From Enterobacter asburiae (lineage in GTDB: Bacteria; Pseudomonadota; Gammaproteobacteria; Enterobacterales; Enterobacteriaceae), in the NCBI RefSeq assembly GCF_024599655.1, contig NZ_CP102247.1:2976001-3040000 (forward strand): 64,000 bases of DNA, read 5' to 3'. Within the stretch, counting starts at the first letter, position 1. Each line of letters starts with the position of its first letter. Shown here piece after piece: positions 7,870 to 16,773 of this stretch. The translations under genes were made by a program, and so were the position numbers. Below the pieces are notes generated by a model, which worked only from the letters and a program-made list of their open reading frames with translations, had not been told where the DNA came from and made no database searches.

Positions 7870-8748
7870 GTGAGCAGGCGTCAATCCGCCCCGCGTCTTG
7901 AGTTTGAAGCGGCGGCTATCTACGAATATCCCGAACACCTTCGCCCCTGGCTTGAGGCGCTGCCTAAACAGCCGGGCGTGTACATCTTTCACGGCGTAAG
8001 CGACACCCTGCCGCTTTATATCGGCAAGAGCGTGAACATTCGCAGCCGGGTGTTATCCCATCTTCGTACGCCGGACGAGGCCGCCATGCTGCGCCAGTCG
8101 CGACGCATTACCTGGTTCCAGACGGCGGGAGAAATGGGCGCGCTGCTGCTGGAGGCGCGGTTGATAAAAGAACAACAGCCGCTGTTCAATAAGCGCCTGC
8201 GCCGCAACCGTCAGCTCTGCTCCCTGCAGATCAACGATGGCAAGCCGCAGGTCGTCTACGCGCGCGACGTCGATTTTTCTCATGCCCCGAATCTCTATGG
8301 GCTGTTCGCCAATAAGCGCGCCGCACTCCAGGCGCTGCAAACGCTGGCGGACGAGCGACAGCTTTGCTACAGCCTTTTGGGTCTGGAGGCAACCACCCGC
8401 GGACGCGCCTGTTTTCGATCCGCGTTGAAGCGCTGCGCTGGTGCCTGCTGCGGGAAAGAGAGCGTTGAGGCGCATCACGCCAGGCTCCTTAGCGGTCTGG
8501 CGGCCATTAGCGTAAACTGCTGGCCGTGGGAAAGCGCCGTTGCGCTAAAAGAAGTGGGCGAGGCAATGACCCAGTATCACATCGTCAACAACTGGCTCTG
8601 GCTGGGCGCCGTCGACGACATCAGCGATGCGGCTACCCTGCTGCGCACGCCAGCCGGATTTGACCACGATGGCTACAAAATCCTCTGTAAACCGGTCCTG
8701 GCCGGAAAGTTTGAGATAGTTGTGCTCAATGACCCGGCAGCCACGTGA
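7870..8748 (+). CDS. cho: Excinuclease Cho (UvrC homologue 2)
   Basis: 292 residues. Cho makes the 3' incision in UvrB-bound damaged DNA and can handle lesions that UvrC cannot. It is a GIY-YIG nuclease like the UvrC N-terminal half: GVYIFHGVSDTLPLYIGKS supplies the motif, followed by NIRSRV with the catalytic Arg. Cys residues cluster at RCAGACCG, as in homologues. I choose GTG at 7870 (SRRQSAPRLEFEAA) because GGAG sits 6 nt upstream and E. coli Cho begins at the same place; the in-frame ATG at 7858 nearly touches the LexA box. It overlaps convergent ves by 23 nt. Confidence 0.93.
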   Translation: MSRRQSAPRLEFEAAAIYEYPEHLRPWLEALPKQPGVYIFHGVSDTLPLYIGKSVNIRSRVLSHLRTPDEAAMLRQSRRITWFQTAGEMGALLLEARLIKEQQPLFNKRLRRNRQLCSLQINDGKPQVVYARDVDFSHAPNLYGLFANKRAALQALQTLADERQLCYSLLGLEATTRGRACFRSALKRCAGACCGKESVEAHHARLLSGLAAISVNCWPWESAVALKEVGEAMTQYHIVNNWLWLGAVDDISDAATLLRTPAGFDHDGYKILCKPVLAGKFEIVVLNDPAAT

Positions 8749-9283
8749 TTTCGCTGAACAATAAGGTGCCCTGAGCCTCCAGCAGACGCAGCGTATGGGC
8801 CCCCTCCTCCCAGCTGGCGCCCTGATCGGCCGTCAGCAGTTTATCCCCCAGCTGCCACGCCCCGCTCAGCACAAACGCCACGCCCCCGCGTGAGCCAAAG
8901 GTGGTAAAGGTTCGGTCAGCAACGCGCACCTTCGCCTGGCAGCAGTCGCGCCGGGTCATGATGTTAAAGTCCATCGCCATCCGCCCATCACAAAGCAGCG
9001 CTTTCACCGGCAAATCGCCGGCAAAACTGTAGGGCTGATGATGCTTCAGGGTATGGAAGAACGCCTGGCCCGCATCCAGCGTCACCTCTCCCCCTTCCAG
9101 CAGGGTAATCACCCGATCGACACCGGGAAACGAGGAGAATTCGCCGTTGCTGGCGATAGTCGCGATACTGGCACGCCAGTGAAAATCGCGCGTCGCGGGA
9201 GGGAAGCAGCAAATCTCACGCGTTTCGCCAGCACCATTGCGCCAGAGGCTGACCGGCATCTTACGGATATCAAAGAACTCCAT
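8726..9283 (-). CDS. ves: HutD/Ves family cupin protein
   Basis: 185 residues, HutD/Ves family with a double cupin barrel. The N terminus MEFFDIRKMPVSLWRNGAGETREI is the family hallmark. E. coli Ves was linked to cold/environmental stress; no enzyme activity is established. AGGAG lies 6 nt upstream of the ATG at 9283, so I drop the 12 codons upstream. Its 3' end overlaps the end of cho. About 300 nt separate it from spy; apart from the spy terminator I see nothing in them. Confidence 0.9.
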   Translation of the reverse strand: MEFFDIRKMPVSLWRNGAGETREICCFPPATRDFHWRASIATIASNGEFSSFPGVDRVITLLEGGEVTLDAGQAFFHTLKHHQPYSFAGDLPVKALLCDGRMAMDFNIMTRRDCCQAKVRVADRTFTTFGSRGGVAFVLSGAWQLGDKLLTADQGASWEEGAHTLRLLEAQGTLLFSEITWLPGH

Positions 9284-9510
9284 CACCACTCCTGAATGGC
9301 ACAACCCGTGCCAGGGCAAGGATATCGCTATCGTTGCTGTCTTGTTTGTTATCGTTGGGTATTCACAGAAACAGTATCGGCAGCAGAGCGGACAGGCCTT
9401 AGCGGAACGTTAATAAAAATTCTAACGCCATGACTCTGCAAACATTCTCTGAAGCAACTACAGGAGGATACCGCGCTGGCGGCGGCAGGCAAGAGGGCAG
9501 GAAAGAAAAA

Positions 9511-9561
9511 CCGCCGGTCCTGTCCACAGCGGTTGCGCTTTTGTGGACAGGATCCCGGCGG
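9511..9561 (-). terminator. Long hairpin terminator of spy
   Basis: CCGCCGGTCCTGTCCACA pairs with TGTGGACAGGATCCCGGCGG, giving an arm of about 18 bp with a small internal mismatch. On the minus strand the stem is followed by TTTTTC. It lies 20 nt after the spy stop. Confidence 0.85.
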
Positions 9562-9580
9562 TCTTAAGAGTGTGAACCGA

Positions 9581-10075
9581 TTATTCGGTTGGTGCTGGCA
9601 TTTTACCTTTCATCGCCGGACGTTCTGTCAGACGCTTCTCAAAATTCGCATTAAATTGTTTTTTCTGTTCCGGAGTCAGAATGTTGTAGATCTTGTTCTG
9701 GGTTTCCATGTGAGCCAGCATGCGCGCTTTGTGCTGCTCGGCCATTTTGTCGATCTGCGCTTCGGCTTTCGCCTTATCGAAGCTGTCGCTGGCGATGATG
9801 TCATGCATCGCACGGCGCTCTTCAAGCGGAGGACGTTTCATCTGGTCGCGTTCACCTTTTCTGATGTCGCGGATCTGCTGCTTCTGCGCATCCGTCAGGT
9901 TGAGATCCTTAAACATCATCATCTCGTTGTGCATACCCGGACCTTTATGATGCATCATCATTTTGCCTTCAGCAGGCGCGGCAGTCGTAGTGGTCGCAGT
10001 ATCTGCGGCGAACGCCATGCTGGTAGCGCCCAGAGCCAGGGTAGAAGCAACAAACAGTGCAGTAAACTTACGCAT
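9581..10075 (-). CDS. spy: Periplasmic chaperone Spy
   Basis: 164 residues with a Sec signal peptide (MRKFTALFVASTLALGATSMAFA). Spy is an ATP-independent chaperone that lets clients fold while bound to its cradle-shaped dimer. Two LTxxQ motifs are visible: LTDAQKQQIRDI and LTPEQKKQFNANF. Met/His-rich segments (KMMMHHKGPGMHNEMMMF) are typical. In E. coli it is strongly induced by BaeSR and CpxAR on envelope stress. The TTCTTTCC-type Shine-Dalgarno lies before the ATG. Confidence 0.95.
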   Translation of the reverse strand: MRKFTALFVASTLALGATSMAFAADTATTTTAAPAEGKMMMHHKGPGMHNEMMMFKDLNLTDAQKQQIRDIRKGERDQMKRPPLEERRAMHDIIASDSFDKAKAEAQIDKMAEQHKARMLAHMETQNKIYNILTPEQKKQFNANFEKRLTERPAMKGKMPAPTE

Positions 10076-10413
10076 AATTTATTTCCTTTCTTTCAGTTAT
10101 TCTTCGGCGCTATGCCGTGTTGACGAGATTAACTTTACGGGGTTTATCGTCAATTAGTCAGAGCAACGGTAAAACAATGAAAGTGTAAAAAACAAATTTT
10201 CGTCAAATGTGGAGGAAATAAGGATAAAGCGTGGAGAGTTGCAACAAAAAATATTCAATGCGATGATTTTAAAGAAATTTAGCAGAAGTATAGCGAAGTG
10301 CAGATCAATAATAAAGCAATTCACCAGGAATATTCTGCAAAACAAGCGCAAGCGCTTTAATCGTTAAGAAAAGTTTTTTGCTTCCCCCTCCCGGATGATG
10401 AGAGGGGAAAGGT
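10076..10413. other. AT-rich spy-astE intergenic region
   Basis: 338 nt without a credible gene and clearly richer in AT than its surroundings. It must hold the spy promoter. GTAAA occurs at 10169 and 10185 but with the wrong spacing for a CpxR box, so I do not call one. AAGCGCAAGCGCTT at 10344-10357 is a near-palindrome of unknown use. A weak hairpin at 10382-10409 (TTCCCCCTC / GAGGGGAA with one bulge) may end the ast operon. A 65-codon frame on the minus strand here has no ribosome site and biased, low-complexity composition. Confidence 0.5.
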
Positions 10414-11379
10414 TCAGGATATTTTTTCCAGCATCAGCCCGGCCCGCAGGCCAAACGCGACGGTGGGGTTAGGGAATAAGACATACTCGGTGGTTTTCTG
10501 CACCTCGTAACGTTCCTCGCCATCCTCAGCCAGCAGCGCCCCTTTGCGGAACGGGGTGAAGTTCAGGGTGTGCGCGGCCATGTGGAGCAGGAAAGCATCG
10601 CTGCGGCGCGTGATCTGCTGTACGACACGATAGCGCTCAACGGGCTGATGCGTGTGCTCGGGAGCCTTTCCTCCCAGCAGCGCCCGAAGGGCGAGATGCG
10701 TAGGCGCAAAGCGGGTCAGATCGTTCTGGCCAAACGGTAGCGCTTTTCCCAGCTCCAGCGTGCAGGCCAGCGCAGCGAAACGTTCACAGGTGAAATGGGT
10801 AAACGTTCCGCCCGGCGACTGATGAAACACCAGCGCCTCCAGCCCGGCGTCACCCAGCCAGCTCAGGAACGCTTCATCCCACGGCTGACTGCGCTGCGGC
10901 AGAACGCCGAAGCGAACGTGGTAGGACGCGCGGATTGCCGTATGCAGATCCAGATGCCAGCGCGCCGGTCCCGCGGCGGCAAAAAACGCGGTAACGACGT
11001 TCTCCAGCCACTCTGCCCGCGCCGTTTCATCGCTCTGAGGAAACTGCGACCAGCGGCCGCCGAACATGCGGTTAATGTCGCTCACCAGATACCGTTTGTT
11101 TTGCGCCAGCGCAGGGGGATTGCCGAGCACCACCAGCACGCGGCACTTCAGGGCGATCTCATTGCGGTACAGCGCACGCAGCAGCATATCAACAATCTCA
11201 ACGGGCGCGGTTTCATTCCCGTGGATACCCGTTGAAAGCAGCAGCGAGAGATCGCTTTTTACGGTCGGCGTCAGCTCAAGCACCCCGCGCCCCAGCCACC
11301 GCCAGCGAAATGAGGGGCCGTCCCCCTCTTTCTGTTCCGGCGTCTCATCGGCCAGGGTCAGCGCCAGTAAATTGTCCAT
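10414..11379 (-). CDS. astE: Succinylglutamate desuccinylase
   Basis: 321 residues, last enzyme of the arginine succinyltransferase (AST) pathway, releasing succinate and glutamate. It is a zinc carboxypeptidase-like enzyme of the AstE/AspA family: STGIHGNETAPVEIVD carries the His and Glu zinc ligands and WHLDLHTAIR the third His; LELGKALPFG holds the catalytic Glu. The start at MDNLLALTLADETPEQ has AAAGGAG upstream; the longer frame runs into astB. It begins 10 nt after astB. Confidence 0.95.
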   Translation of the reverse strand: MDNLLALTLADETPEQKEGDGPSFRWRWLGRGVLELTPTVKSDLSLLLSTGIHGNETAPVEIVDMLLRALYRNEIALKCRVLVVLGNPPALAQNKRYLVSDINRMFGGRWSQFPQSDETARAEWLENVVTAFFAAAGPARWHLDLHTAIRASYHVRFGVLPQRSQPWDEAFLSWLGDAGLEALVFHQSPGGTFTHFTCERFAALACTLELGKALPFGQNDLTRFAPTHLALRALLGGKAPEHTHQPVERYRVVQQITRRSDAFLLHMAAHTLNFTPFRKGALLAEDGEERYEVQKTTEYVLFPNPTVAFGLRAGLMLEKIS

Positions 11380-11389
11380 ATCCACTCCT

Positions 11390-12715
11390 TTAGCGCTGGA
11401 ACGGGTAAACCGATCCCAGCTGCAGGATTGTCGATAACGCGTCCAGCGCCTCGCGCCCTTCACGCAGAAGCTGCGGGTCAACCAGATCCGCTTGCGTCAG
11501 ACGATCGCGATAGTAGCGATCGACCCAGTCATTCAGCCGCGTAAAGAGCGTATCGTTCATCATGACCGCTGGGTTCACTGCCTGCATTTCGTCCTGGGTC
11601 AAGACCACGCGCAGACGCAAACAGGCTGGACCACCGCCGTTGGCCATGCTTTCGCGCAGGTCAAACACGCGCAGCTCGTCAATCGGGTTATCGGCCTTGA
11701 CCAGCTCCGTCAGGTAGCGCCACACGCCTTTGTGATCCCGGGACTCCTGCGGCAGGACCAGCATCATGCTGCCATCGTCACGGCTGAGCAGCTGGCTATT
11801 GAACAGATACGTTTCTACCGCGTCCTGCACGCTCACCGCCTCCGTGGGCACCTGGATTGGCGTGAAGCCGCGTACGCGCTCATGCAGCGTGGCGAGCAGC
11901 GTCTCCTGATGGGCAAACGCCTGCTCGTGGCAGAACAGCACCTGGCGGTTAGAGACGGCAATCACGTCGTTATGGAACACGCCCTGATCGATCACATGCG
12001 GGTTTTGCTGGGCAAAAATCACCTGGGAAGGATTGACCTGGTTCAGGCGGGCAACCGCCTGGCTGGCCGCCAGCGTCTGACGAGCAGGATAACGGGTTGG
12101 CGCGGCGTGGCCCCCCTCTTCTCGCCCGTAGATAAACAGCTGCAGGCTCGGGTCGCCATAGTCGCCCCCCAGGCGGTTATGGTTGGCCGCGCCTTCGTCG
12201 CCAAACATCGCCACCTGCGGCAGGGCCTGATGCACCTCGAAATGGGCGTCATGGTTGAAAATGGCGCGCAGCACGCGCTCGGTGGTTTCCGCTTCGGTGG
12301 CGCGGTGGAATTTATTGTTCAGGTTCGCCACCGTCAGATGAACTTTGCCATCCAGCGTGTCGGCTGACGGCGCGACGGTCGCGGCGTTTGCCACCCACAT
12401 AGAAGAGGCAGAGCTTGCCGCGGAGAGCAGGTGCGGCGTCTGCGTACCCGCTTTTTCAACCACCTGCTCATCAGTACCGCTAAAACCGAGCTGACGAAGG
12501 ACTGCCACGTTCGGTCGTTCCTGCGGCGGGATCACCGCCTGCGGGAAACCGGCATCCGCCAGCGCCTTCATTTTTAGCAGCCCCTGCTTCGCCGCCAGCT
12601 TCGGGTTCGAGACCTGAAAACGGTGCTTCGTCGAGGCTTCATTCCCAAAAGAGAGACCGGCATAGTGGTGCGTCAGCCCCACCAGCCCGTCAAAGTTAAC
12701 CTCACGCGCTTTCAT
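11390..12715 (-). CDS. astB: N-succinylarginine dihydrolase
   Basis: 441 residues. AstB converts N2-succinylarginine to N2-succinylornithine, two ammonia and CO2, the step that yields most of the nitrogen. It belongs to the amidinotransferase superfamily; NGGGPACLRLRVVLTQDE near residue 365 contains the catalytic Cys, with a His at RDHKGVWRYL-type core positions. Full length. Its start overlaps the end of astD by 14 nt, indicating translational coupling. Confidence 0.96.
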   Translation of the reverse strand: MKAREVNFDGLVGLTHHYAGLSFGNEASTKHRFQVSNPKLAAKQGLLKMKALADAGFPQAVIPPQERPNVAVLRQLGFSGTDEQVVEKAGTQTPHLLSAASSASSMWVANAATVAPSADTLDGKVHLTVANLNNKFHRATEAETTERVLRAIFNHDAHFEVHQALPQVAMFGDEGAANHNRLGGDYGDPSLQLFIYGREEGGHAAPTRYPARQTLAASQAVARLNQVNPSQVIFAQQNPHVIDQGVFHNDVIAVSNRQVLFCHEQAFAHQETLLATLHERVRGFTPIQVPTEAVSVQDAVETYLFNSQLLSRDDGSMMLVLPQESRDHKGVWRYLTELVKADNPIDELRVFDLRESMANGGGPACLRLRVVLTQDEMQAVNPAVMMNDTLFTRLNDWVDRYYRDRLTQADLVDPQLLREGREALDALSTILQLGSVYPFQR

Positions 12716-14189
12716 GACGATCCCCTCCGGTAAAATCCAGCCCCGGATTAAGCGTCTCCGGCAGCGTCAGCGCCGGGGTTTCCAGGCTCGCCATCGGCCA
12801 CGCGCAGTAATCGGCGGCATACCACGCGCTGGCGCGATGGTTGCCCGACGCGCCCACGCCGCCGAACGGCGCGGTGCTTGCCGCGCCGGTCAGCGGTTTA
12901 TTCCAGTTTACAATCCCGGCGCGCGCTTCCAGCAGCAGTTGGTCAAACTTCTCGCGATGCGGTGAGATCAGCCCGCTCGACAGGCCATAGCGGGTGTTAT
13001 TCGCCATCGCAATGGCCGCATCGAAATCGTCATAGCGCCAGACGCACAGCAGCGGGCCAAAGACCTCTTCATCCGGCACGTTGCTCGCGCCGCTCATCTC
13101 CACGATGCCCGGCGTCAGCAGCGAGGCACCCGGCTGAACCTGCTTCGGCTCCAGCAGGGTTTTCGCGCCGCGCGCGACGTGGTTCTGCCAGGCCTTCAGC
13201 ACGTTCAGCGCGGCCTGTTCGGAAATCAGCCCGCCGATAAACGGCTGCGGGTCAGCATCCCACGCGGCAGGCACCAGACGCGCGCTCACTTCTACCAGAC
13301 GCTTCAGGAAGGCATCCCCCTGCGCGCCGCGCTTGACCAGCAGGCGGCGGGAGCAGGTACAGCGCTGTCCGGCGGTGATAAAGGCGGACTGAATCGTCAG
13401 GTGCACCGCGGCGTCGATATCGTCAGGATCTTCCACAATCAGCGGGTTGTTGCCGCCCATCTCCAGCGCCAGAATTTTCTCCGGCTGCCCCGCCAGCTGG
13501 CGGTGCAGCTGATAGCCCGTACCGGCGCTGCCGGTGAACAGCAGGCCGTCGATATCGCTCAGCGCGCTCAGCGCCTGACCGGTTTCCCGCCCGCCCTGCA
13601 CCAGGTTCAGCACGCCCGGCGGCAGGCCAGCCTGTTCCCACAGCTTAACCACCGCCTCGCCGGTGAATGGCGTGAGCTCGCTCGGTTTGAAAATAACGGT
13701 ATTGCCCGCCAGCAGCGCAGGCACAATGTGGCCATTCGGCAGGTGTCCCGGGAAGTTATACGGGCCAAACACCGCCAGCACGCCGTGCGGACGGTGGCGC
13801 AGCGTGGCCGCGCCGTCCGGCATGTCGGTATGCTGTTCGCCGGTGCGGGTGTGGTACGCCTTAATCGAAATGGCGATTTTGTTGATCATCGCCGTCACTT
13901 CGGTTGTGGCTTCCCAGCGCGGTTTACTGGTTTCAGACGCGATGATGCGCGTCAGTTCGGCCTTGTTTGCCTCCAGCAGCCCGGCAAACTTTTCAACAAT
14001 TTCCTGGCGCACGGCGAAAGGCTGTTTTGCCCACGCCGGAAACGCGCGGCGAGCGGCCTGGCAGGCCTGTTCTACCTGCCCGATGCTGGCGTCATGCCCC
14101 TTCCAGAGCACCTCTTTTCCAACCGGATTGGTTTTTACGCGCTCTTCGCCTTCGCCCGTGACCCAGTCACCGTTAATCCATAATGTCAT
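12702..14189 (-). CDS. astD: N-succinylglutamate 5-semialdehyde dehydrogenase
   Basis: 495 residues, an NAD-dependent aldehyde dehydrogenase that oxidises succinylglutamic semialdehyde to succinylglutamate. The catalytic Cys lies in FITAGQRCTCSRRL and the general-base Glu in LALEMGGNNPLIV. The cofactor segment FTGSAGTGYQLHRQLA is present. It overlaps astA by 4 nt (ATGA) and astB by 14 nt. High GC third positions create long open frames on the other strand that are not genes. Confidence 0.96.
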   Translation of the reverse strand: MTLWINGDWVTGEGEERVKTNPVGKEVLWKGHDASIGQVEQACQAARRAFPAWAKQPFAVRQEIVEKFAGLLEANKAELTRIIASETSKPRWEATTEVTAMINKIAISIKAYHTRTGEQHTDMPDGAATLRHRPHGVLAVFGPYNFPGHLPNGHIVPALLAGNTVIFKPSELTPFTGEAVVKLWEQAGLPPGVLNLVQGGRETGQALSALSDIDGLLFTGSAGTGYQLHRQLAGQPEKILALEMGGNNPLIVEDPDDIDAAVHLTIQSAFITAGQRCTCSRRLLVKRGAQGDAFLKRLVEVSARLVPAAWDADPQPFIGGLISEQAALNVLKAWQNHVARGAKTLLEPKQVQPGASLLTPGIVEMSGASNVPDEEVFGPLLCVWRYDDFDAAIAMANNTRYGLSSGLISPHREKFDQLLLEARAGIVNWNKPLTGAASTAPFGGVGASGNHRASAWYAADYCAWPMASLETPALTLPETLNPGLDFTGGDRHESA

Positions 14190-15220
14190 GCTGTTTTCTC
14201 CTCAGGGCAGAGACGCACCAGGCGAACCGTATCGCCGGCGTTACATTTCAGGGCATCCAGTTCTGCAGCCGTCAGCACCAGACGTTCACATTTCGGGTTG
14301 GTACGCACCAGCATGGCGCGGAAATTGGCGTAATTTTCGTTCGACACCAGACAGGCGGGCCAGTCACCCGGCGCGGGCTGACCTTCAGAGACCTCAACCA
14401 GACGGCTTTTACGGATCGCGCGCACGCGGTCGATGTCGCACTCAAGCGTTGGGCCGCCGTCAAAGATGTCGACATAGTTCCGGTAGCGGAACCCCTCTTT
14501 CTCCAGCACCGCGCGGGCGGGCGCGGTCTGGGGATGGACTTCGCCAATCACCGCCTGCGCTTCCGGGCTGAGGAAATGGGTATAGATAGGATGCTTCGGC
14601 ATCAGCTCGGCAATAAAGGCTTTCTGGCCGGTGCCGCAGAGATAGTCCGCCCGGCTGAACTCCATCGAGAAGAAGCGCTCGCCCAGGCTCTCCCAGAACG
14701 GCGAGTAGCCGGTGTCGTCGATCACGCCGCGCATCTCTGCGACCACTTTTTCGTTAAAGCGATCGCGGAAGGCGGCCATAAACATAAAGCGCGATTTGGA
14801 GAGCAGGTAGCCGTTGCCCTCTTTGCGCCACGCCGGGTCGAGGAACAGCGTGCAGAGCTCGCTGGCGCCCGTGTGGTCATTGCAGAGAAACAGCGTGGGC
14901 AGCGCGTTATAGACGTTCAGCTCTTTCGAGGCGTGAACCATAGTGCCGACGCGGTAGTTGTACCACGGGTCGTTAAGCCCGACGGCCACTTCAATGGCGC
15001 AGATCCCGGCCACGGTCCCCGTGTCGGTGTCTTCCAGCACGAACACATACCCCTGTTCGCTTTTTGGCAACGTCCCCTGCCAGGTTTGCAGGGCGCGCTC
15101 AATGCGCGCCGACAGCGTTTTTTCATCGGCAGGAAGCGAGGTCAGCCCGCCTCCCGTCTTACCGGCAAGCTGCATGAGCCCGGCGATATCGCCACGCTCA
15201 ACGGGACGGATGACCATCAT
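14186..15220 (-). CDS. astA: Arginine N-succinyltransferase
   Basis: 344 residues. AstA transfers succinate from succinyl-CoA to arginine and commits it to catabolism. It is a tandem GNAT-like fold; MMVIRPVERGDIAGLMQLA opens the protein and NPKCERLVLTAAELDALKCNAGD closes it, as in homologues. Overlaps of 4 nt with both astC (upstream) and astD (downstream) show tight coupling. Confidence 0.96.
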   Translation of the reverse strand: MMVIRPVERGDIAGLMQLAGKTGGGLTSLPADEKTLSARIERALQTWQGTLPKSEQGYVFVLEDTDTGTVAGICAIEVAVGLNDPWYNYRVGTMVHASKELNVYNALPTLFLCNDHTGASELCTLFLDPAWRKEGNGYLLSKSRFMFMAAFRDRFNEKVVAEMRGVIDDTGYSPFWESLGERFFSMEFSRADYLCGTGQKAFIAELMPKHPIYTHFLSPEAQAVIGEVHPQTAPARAVLEKEGFRYRNYVDIFDGGPTLECDIDRVRAIRKSRLVEVSEGQPAPGDWPACLVSNENYANFRAMLVRTNPKCERLVLTAAELDALKCNAGDTVRLVRLCPEEKTA

Positions 15221-16437
15221 GATGACACCCCGGATTTCACTTTTTCACACGCCAGCGCAAAACGGTCCAGACCGGTTTGCACCTCTTCCTCGCTGACGAT
15301 CAGCGCAGGCGCGAAACGCACCACGTTGGCACCGGCAATCAGCACCATCACGCCCACTTTTGCCGCTTCCTGTGAAATAAGTTTAGCTTTCCCGGCAAAC
15401 TCGGCGGTGAGCTCGCAGCCGATTAACAGCCCCAGACCGCGAATTTCTTTAAACAGCCCCGTTTTGCCGTTGATGGCATTAAGGCGCTCGACAAACCAGT
15501 CGTGACGCTGCTTAACGCCCTTCAGCACCTCAGGCGTGTTAATGATGTCGAGAACCTGGCCGGCGACGGCGGTTGCCAGCGGGTTGCCGCCGTAGGTGGT
15601 GCCATGGGTGCCCACGGTCATCACGCTGGCGAATTTATCGGTGGTCAGCATCGCCCCAATCGGGAAGCCGCCGCCCAGCGCTTTGGCGGTCGACAGCACG
15701 TCCGGCGTCACGCCGTAGTGCATATAGGCATACAGCTCGCCGGTGCGGCCCACGCCGGTCTGTACTTCGTCGAAAATCAGGACCGCGTCGTGGCGATCGC
15801 ACAGCTCGCGCAGCCCCTGCAGGAAGGCTTTTTGCGCCGGAAGCACGCCGCCCTCGCCCTGCATCGGCTCGACGATCACCGCGCAGGTGGTGTCGTTAAT
15901 CAGCTCGCTGGCGGACTGCAGATCGTTATAGATGCCGTGGCGAATATCCGGCGGCAGCGGGGCGAAATCCTGCGAGTAGGAAGGCTGGCCGCCCGCGCTG
16001 ACGGTAAAGAGCGTGCGCCCGTGGAAGGCATTTTTAAACGCCACGATGCCGCTCTTATGGGTACCAAATTTATCGTGCGCATATTTGCGCGCCAGCTTCA
16101 GCGCCGCTTCGTTGGCTTCCGCCCCCGAGTTACAGAAAAAGACTTTTTCGGCAAACGTCGCGTCGATCAGTTTTTTGGCCAGGCGCAGCGCAGGCTCGTT
16201 GGTAAAGCCGTTGCCGGTATGCCAGAACTTCGACGCCTGGTCATTGAGCGCCTGACGGAGCGCAGGGTGCGCATGACCCAGCGCGTTGACCGCAATCCCA
16301 CCTGCAAAGTCGATATACTCTTTACCCTGCTGATCCCACAGGCGCGAGCCTTCCCCACGAACCGGAATAAAAGCCGCCGGAGCGTAAACCGGCATCATCC
16401 ATTCATCGAAATTTTCACGCGTAATTGACAGAGACAT
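15217..16437 (-). CDS. astC: Succinylornithine transaminase
   Basis: 406 residues, class III PLP aminotransferase. It converts succinylornithine to succinylglutamic semialdehyde with 2-oxoglutarate; the enzyme can also act on acetylornithine. The PLP Lys is in VLSTAKALGGGFPIGAML, the Asp that binds the pyridine nitrogen in AVLIFDEVQTGVGRTG, and FFCNSGAEANEAALKLAR is the phosphate-binding segment. It is the first gene of astCADBE and is preceded by a sigma-54 promoter. Confidence 0.96.
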   Translation of the reverse strand: MSLSITRENFDEWMMPVYAPAAFIPVRGEGSRLWDQQGKEYIDFAGGIAVNALGHAHPALRQALNDQASKFWHTGNGFTNEPALRLAKKLIDATFAEKVFFCNSGAEANEAALKLARKYAHDKFGTHKSGIVAFKNAFHGRTLFTVSAGGQPSYSQDFAPLPPDIRHGIYNDLQSASELINDTTCAVIVEPMQGEGGVLPAQKAFLQGLRELCDRHDAVLIFDEVQTGVGRTGELYAYMHYGVTPDVLSTAKALGGGFPIGAMLTTDKFASVMTVGTHGTTYGGNPLATAVAGQVLDIINTPEVLKGVKQRHDWFVERLNAINGKTGLFKEIRGLGLLIGCELTAEFAGKAKLISQEAAKVGVMVLIAGANVVRFAPALIVSEEEVQTGLDRFALACEKVKSGVSS

Positions 16438-16510
16438 AGCGACCTCATCCGGTAAATAAAAAGTTATTTGAATGTTAAATAATTGAGTGTTTGCACTGTG
16501 AATGTAGATT

Positions 16511-16525
16511 GCAGCCTTCGTGCCA
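16511..16525 (-). promoter_or_regulatory. Sigma-54 promoter of astCADBE
   Basis: On the minus strand TGGCACGAAGGCTGC gives GG and GC at the exact N10 spacing of RpoN promoters (consensus TGGCAC-N5-TTGCA). Start of transcription would be near 16500, a leader of about 60 nt before astC. In E. coli the ast operon is driven by RpoN with NtrC and ArgR. I see no clean NtrC enhancer in the consensus orientation within the 433-nt astC-xthA gap. Confidence 0.8.
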
Positions 16526-16754
16526 GCCAGCGATAAAAATGCATAAACGGGTTGGGGTAACAGAATATCAACAAGTTACGATATGGAGTTATTCACTGTT
16601 AGTGCATAAAAAGTGAATATTTTTACGACAAGCGGCGCTTTGCCGCATGAAAATCAGAAAGAGTATGCACAGGCCAAATATAATTCTGGAATTGTGATCG
16701 CTCGCGAAATTTATCGGTCATTTACGCCCTGTTTGAGGGCGAGGCGCGTCAGAA

Positions 16755-16773
16755 TGGTGCAAATATTGCACCA
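16755..16773. promoter_or_regulatory. Perfect palindrome between astC and xthA
   Basis: TGGTGCAA-ATA-TTGCACCA is a 19-bp perfect inverted repeat about 240 nt upstream of the astC promoter and about 100 nt upstream of xthA. The half-sites resemble NtrC half-sites (TGCACCA / TGGTGCA) but in the reverse arrangement, so I do not call it an NtrC enhancer. Confidence 0.4.

Noticed and set aside
10169..10189. CpxR box upstream of spy
   Set aside because: Two GTAAA elements exist but their starts are 16 nt apart; CpxR needs 10.
10154..10351. 65-codon minus-strand frame upstream of spy
   Set aside because: Low-complexity Phe/Leu/Ile-rich translation in AT-rich DNA, no ribosome site, and it overlaps where the spy promoter must be.
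13179..15505. Very long plus-strand frames opposite astD and astA (up to 440 codons)
   Set aside because: High GC in third positions removes stops on the opposite strand. The minus-strand ast genes have full catalytic motifs; the plus frames have none.
16755..16773. NtrC enhancer for the ast operon
   Set aside because: The half-sites are in the reverse order to the NtrC consensus TGCAC-N7-GTGCA, so I report it only as a palindrome.
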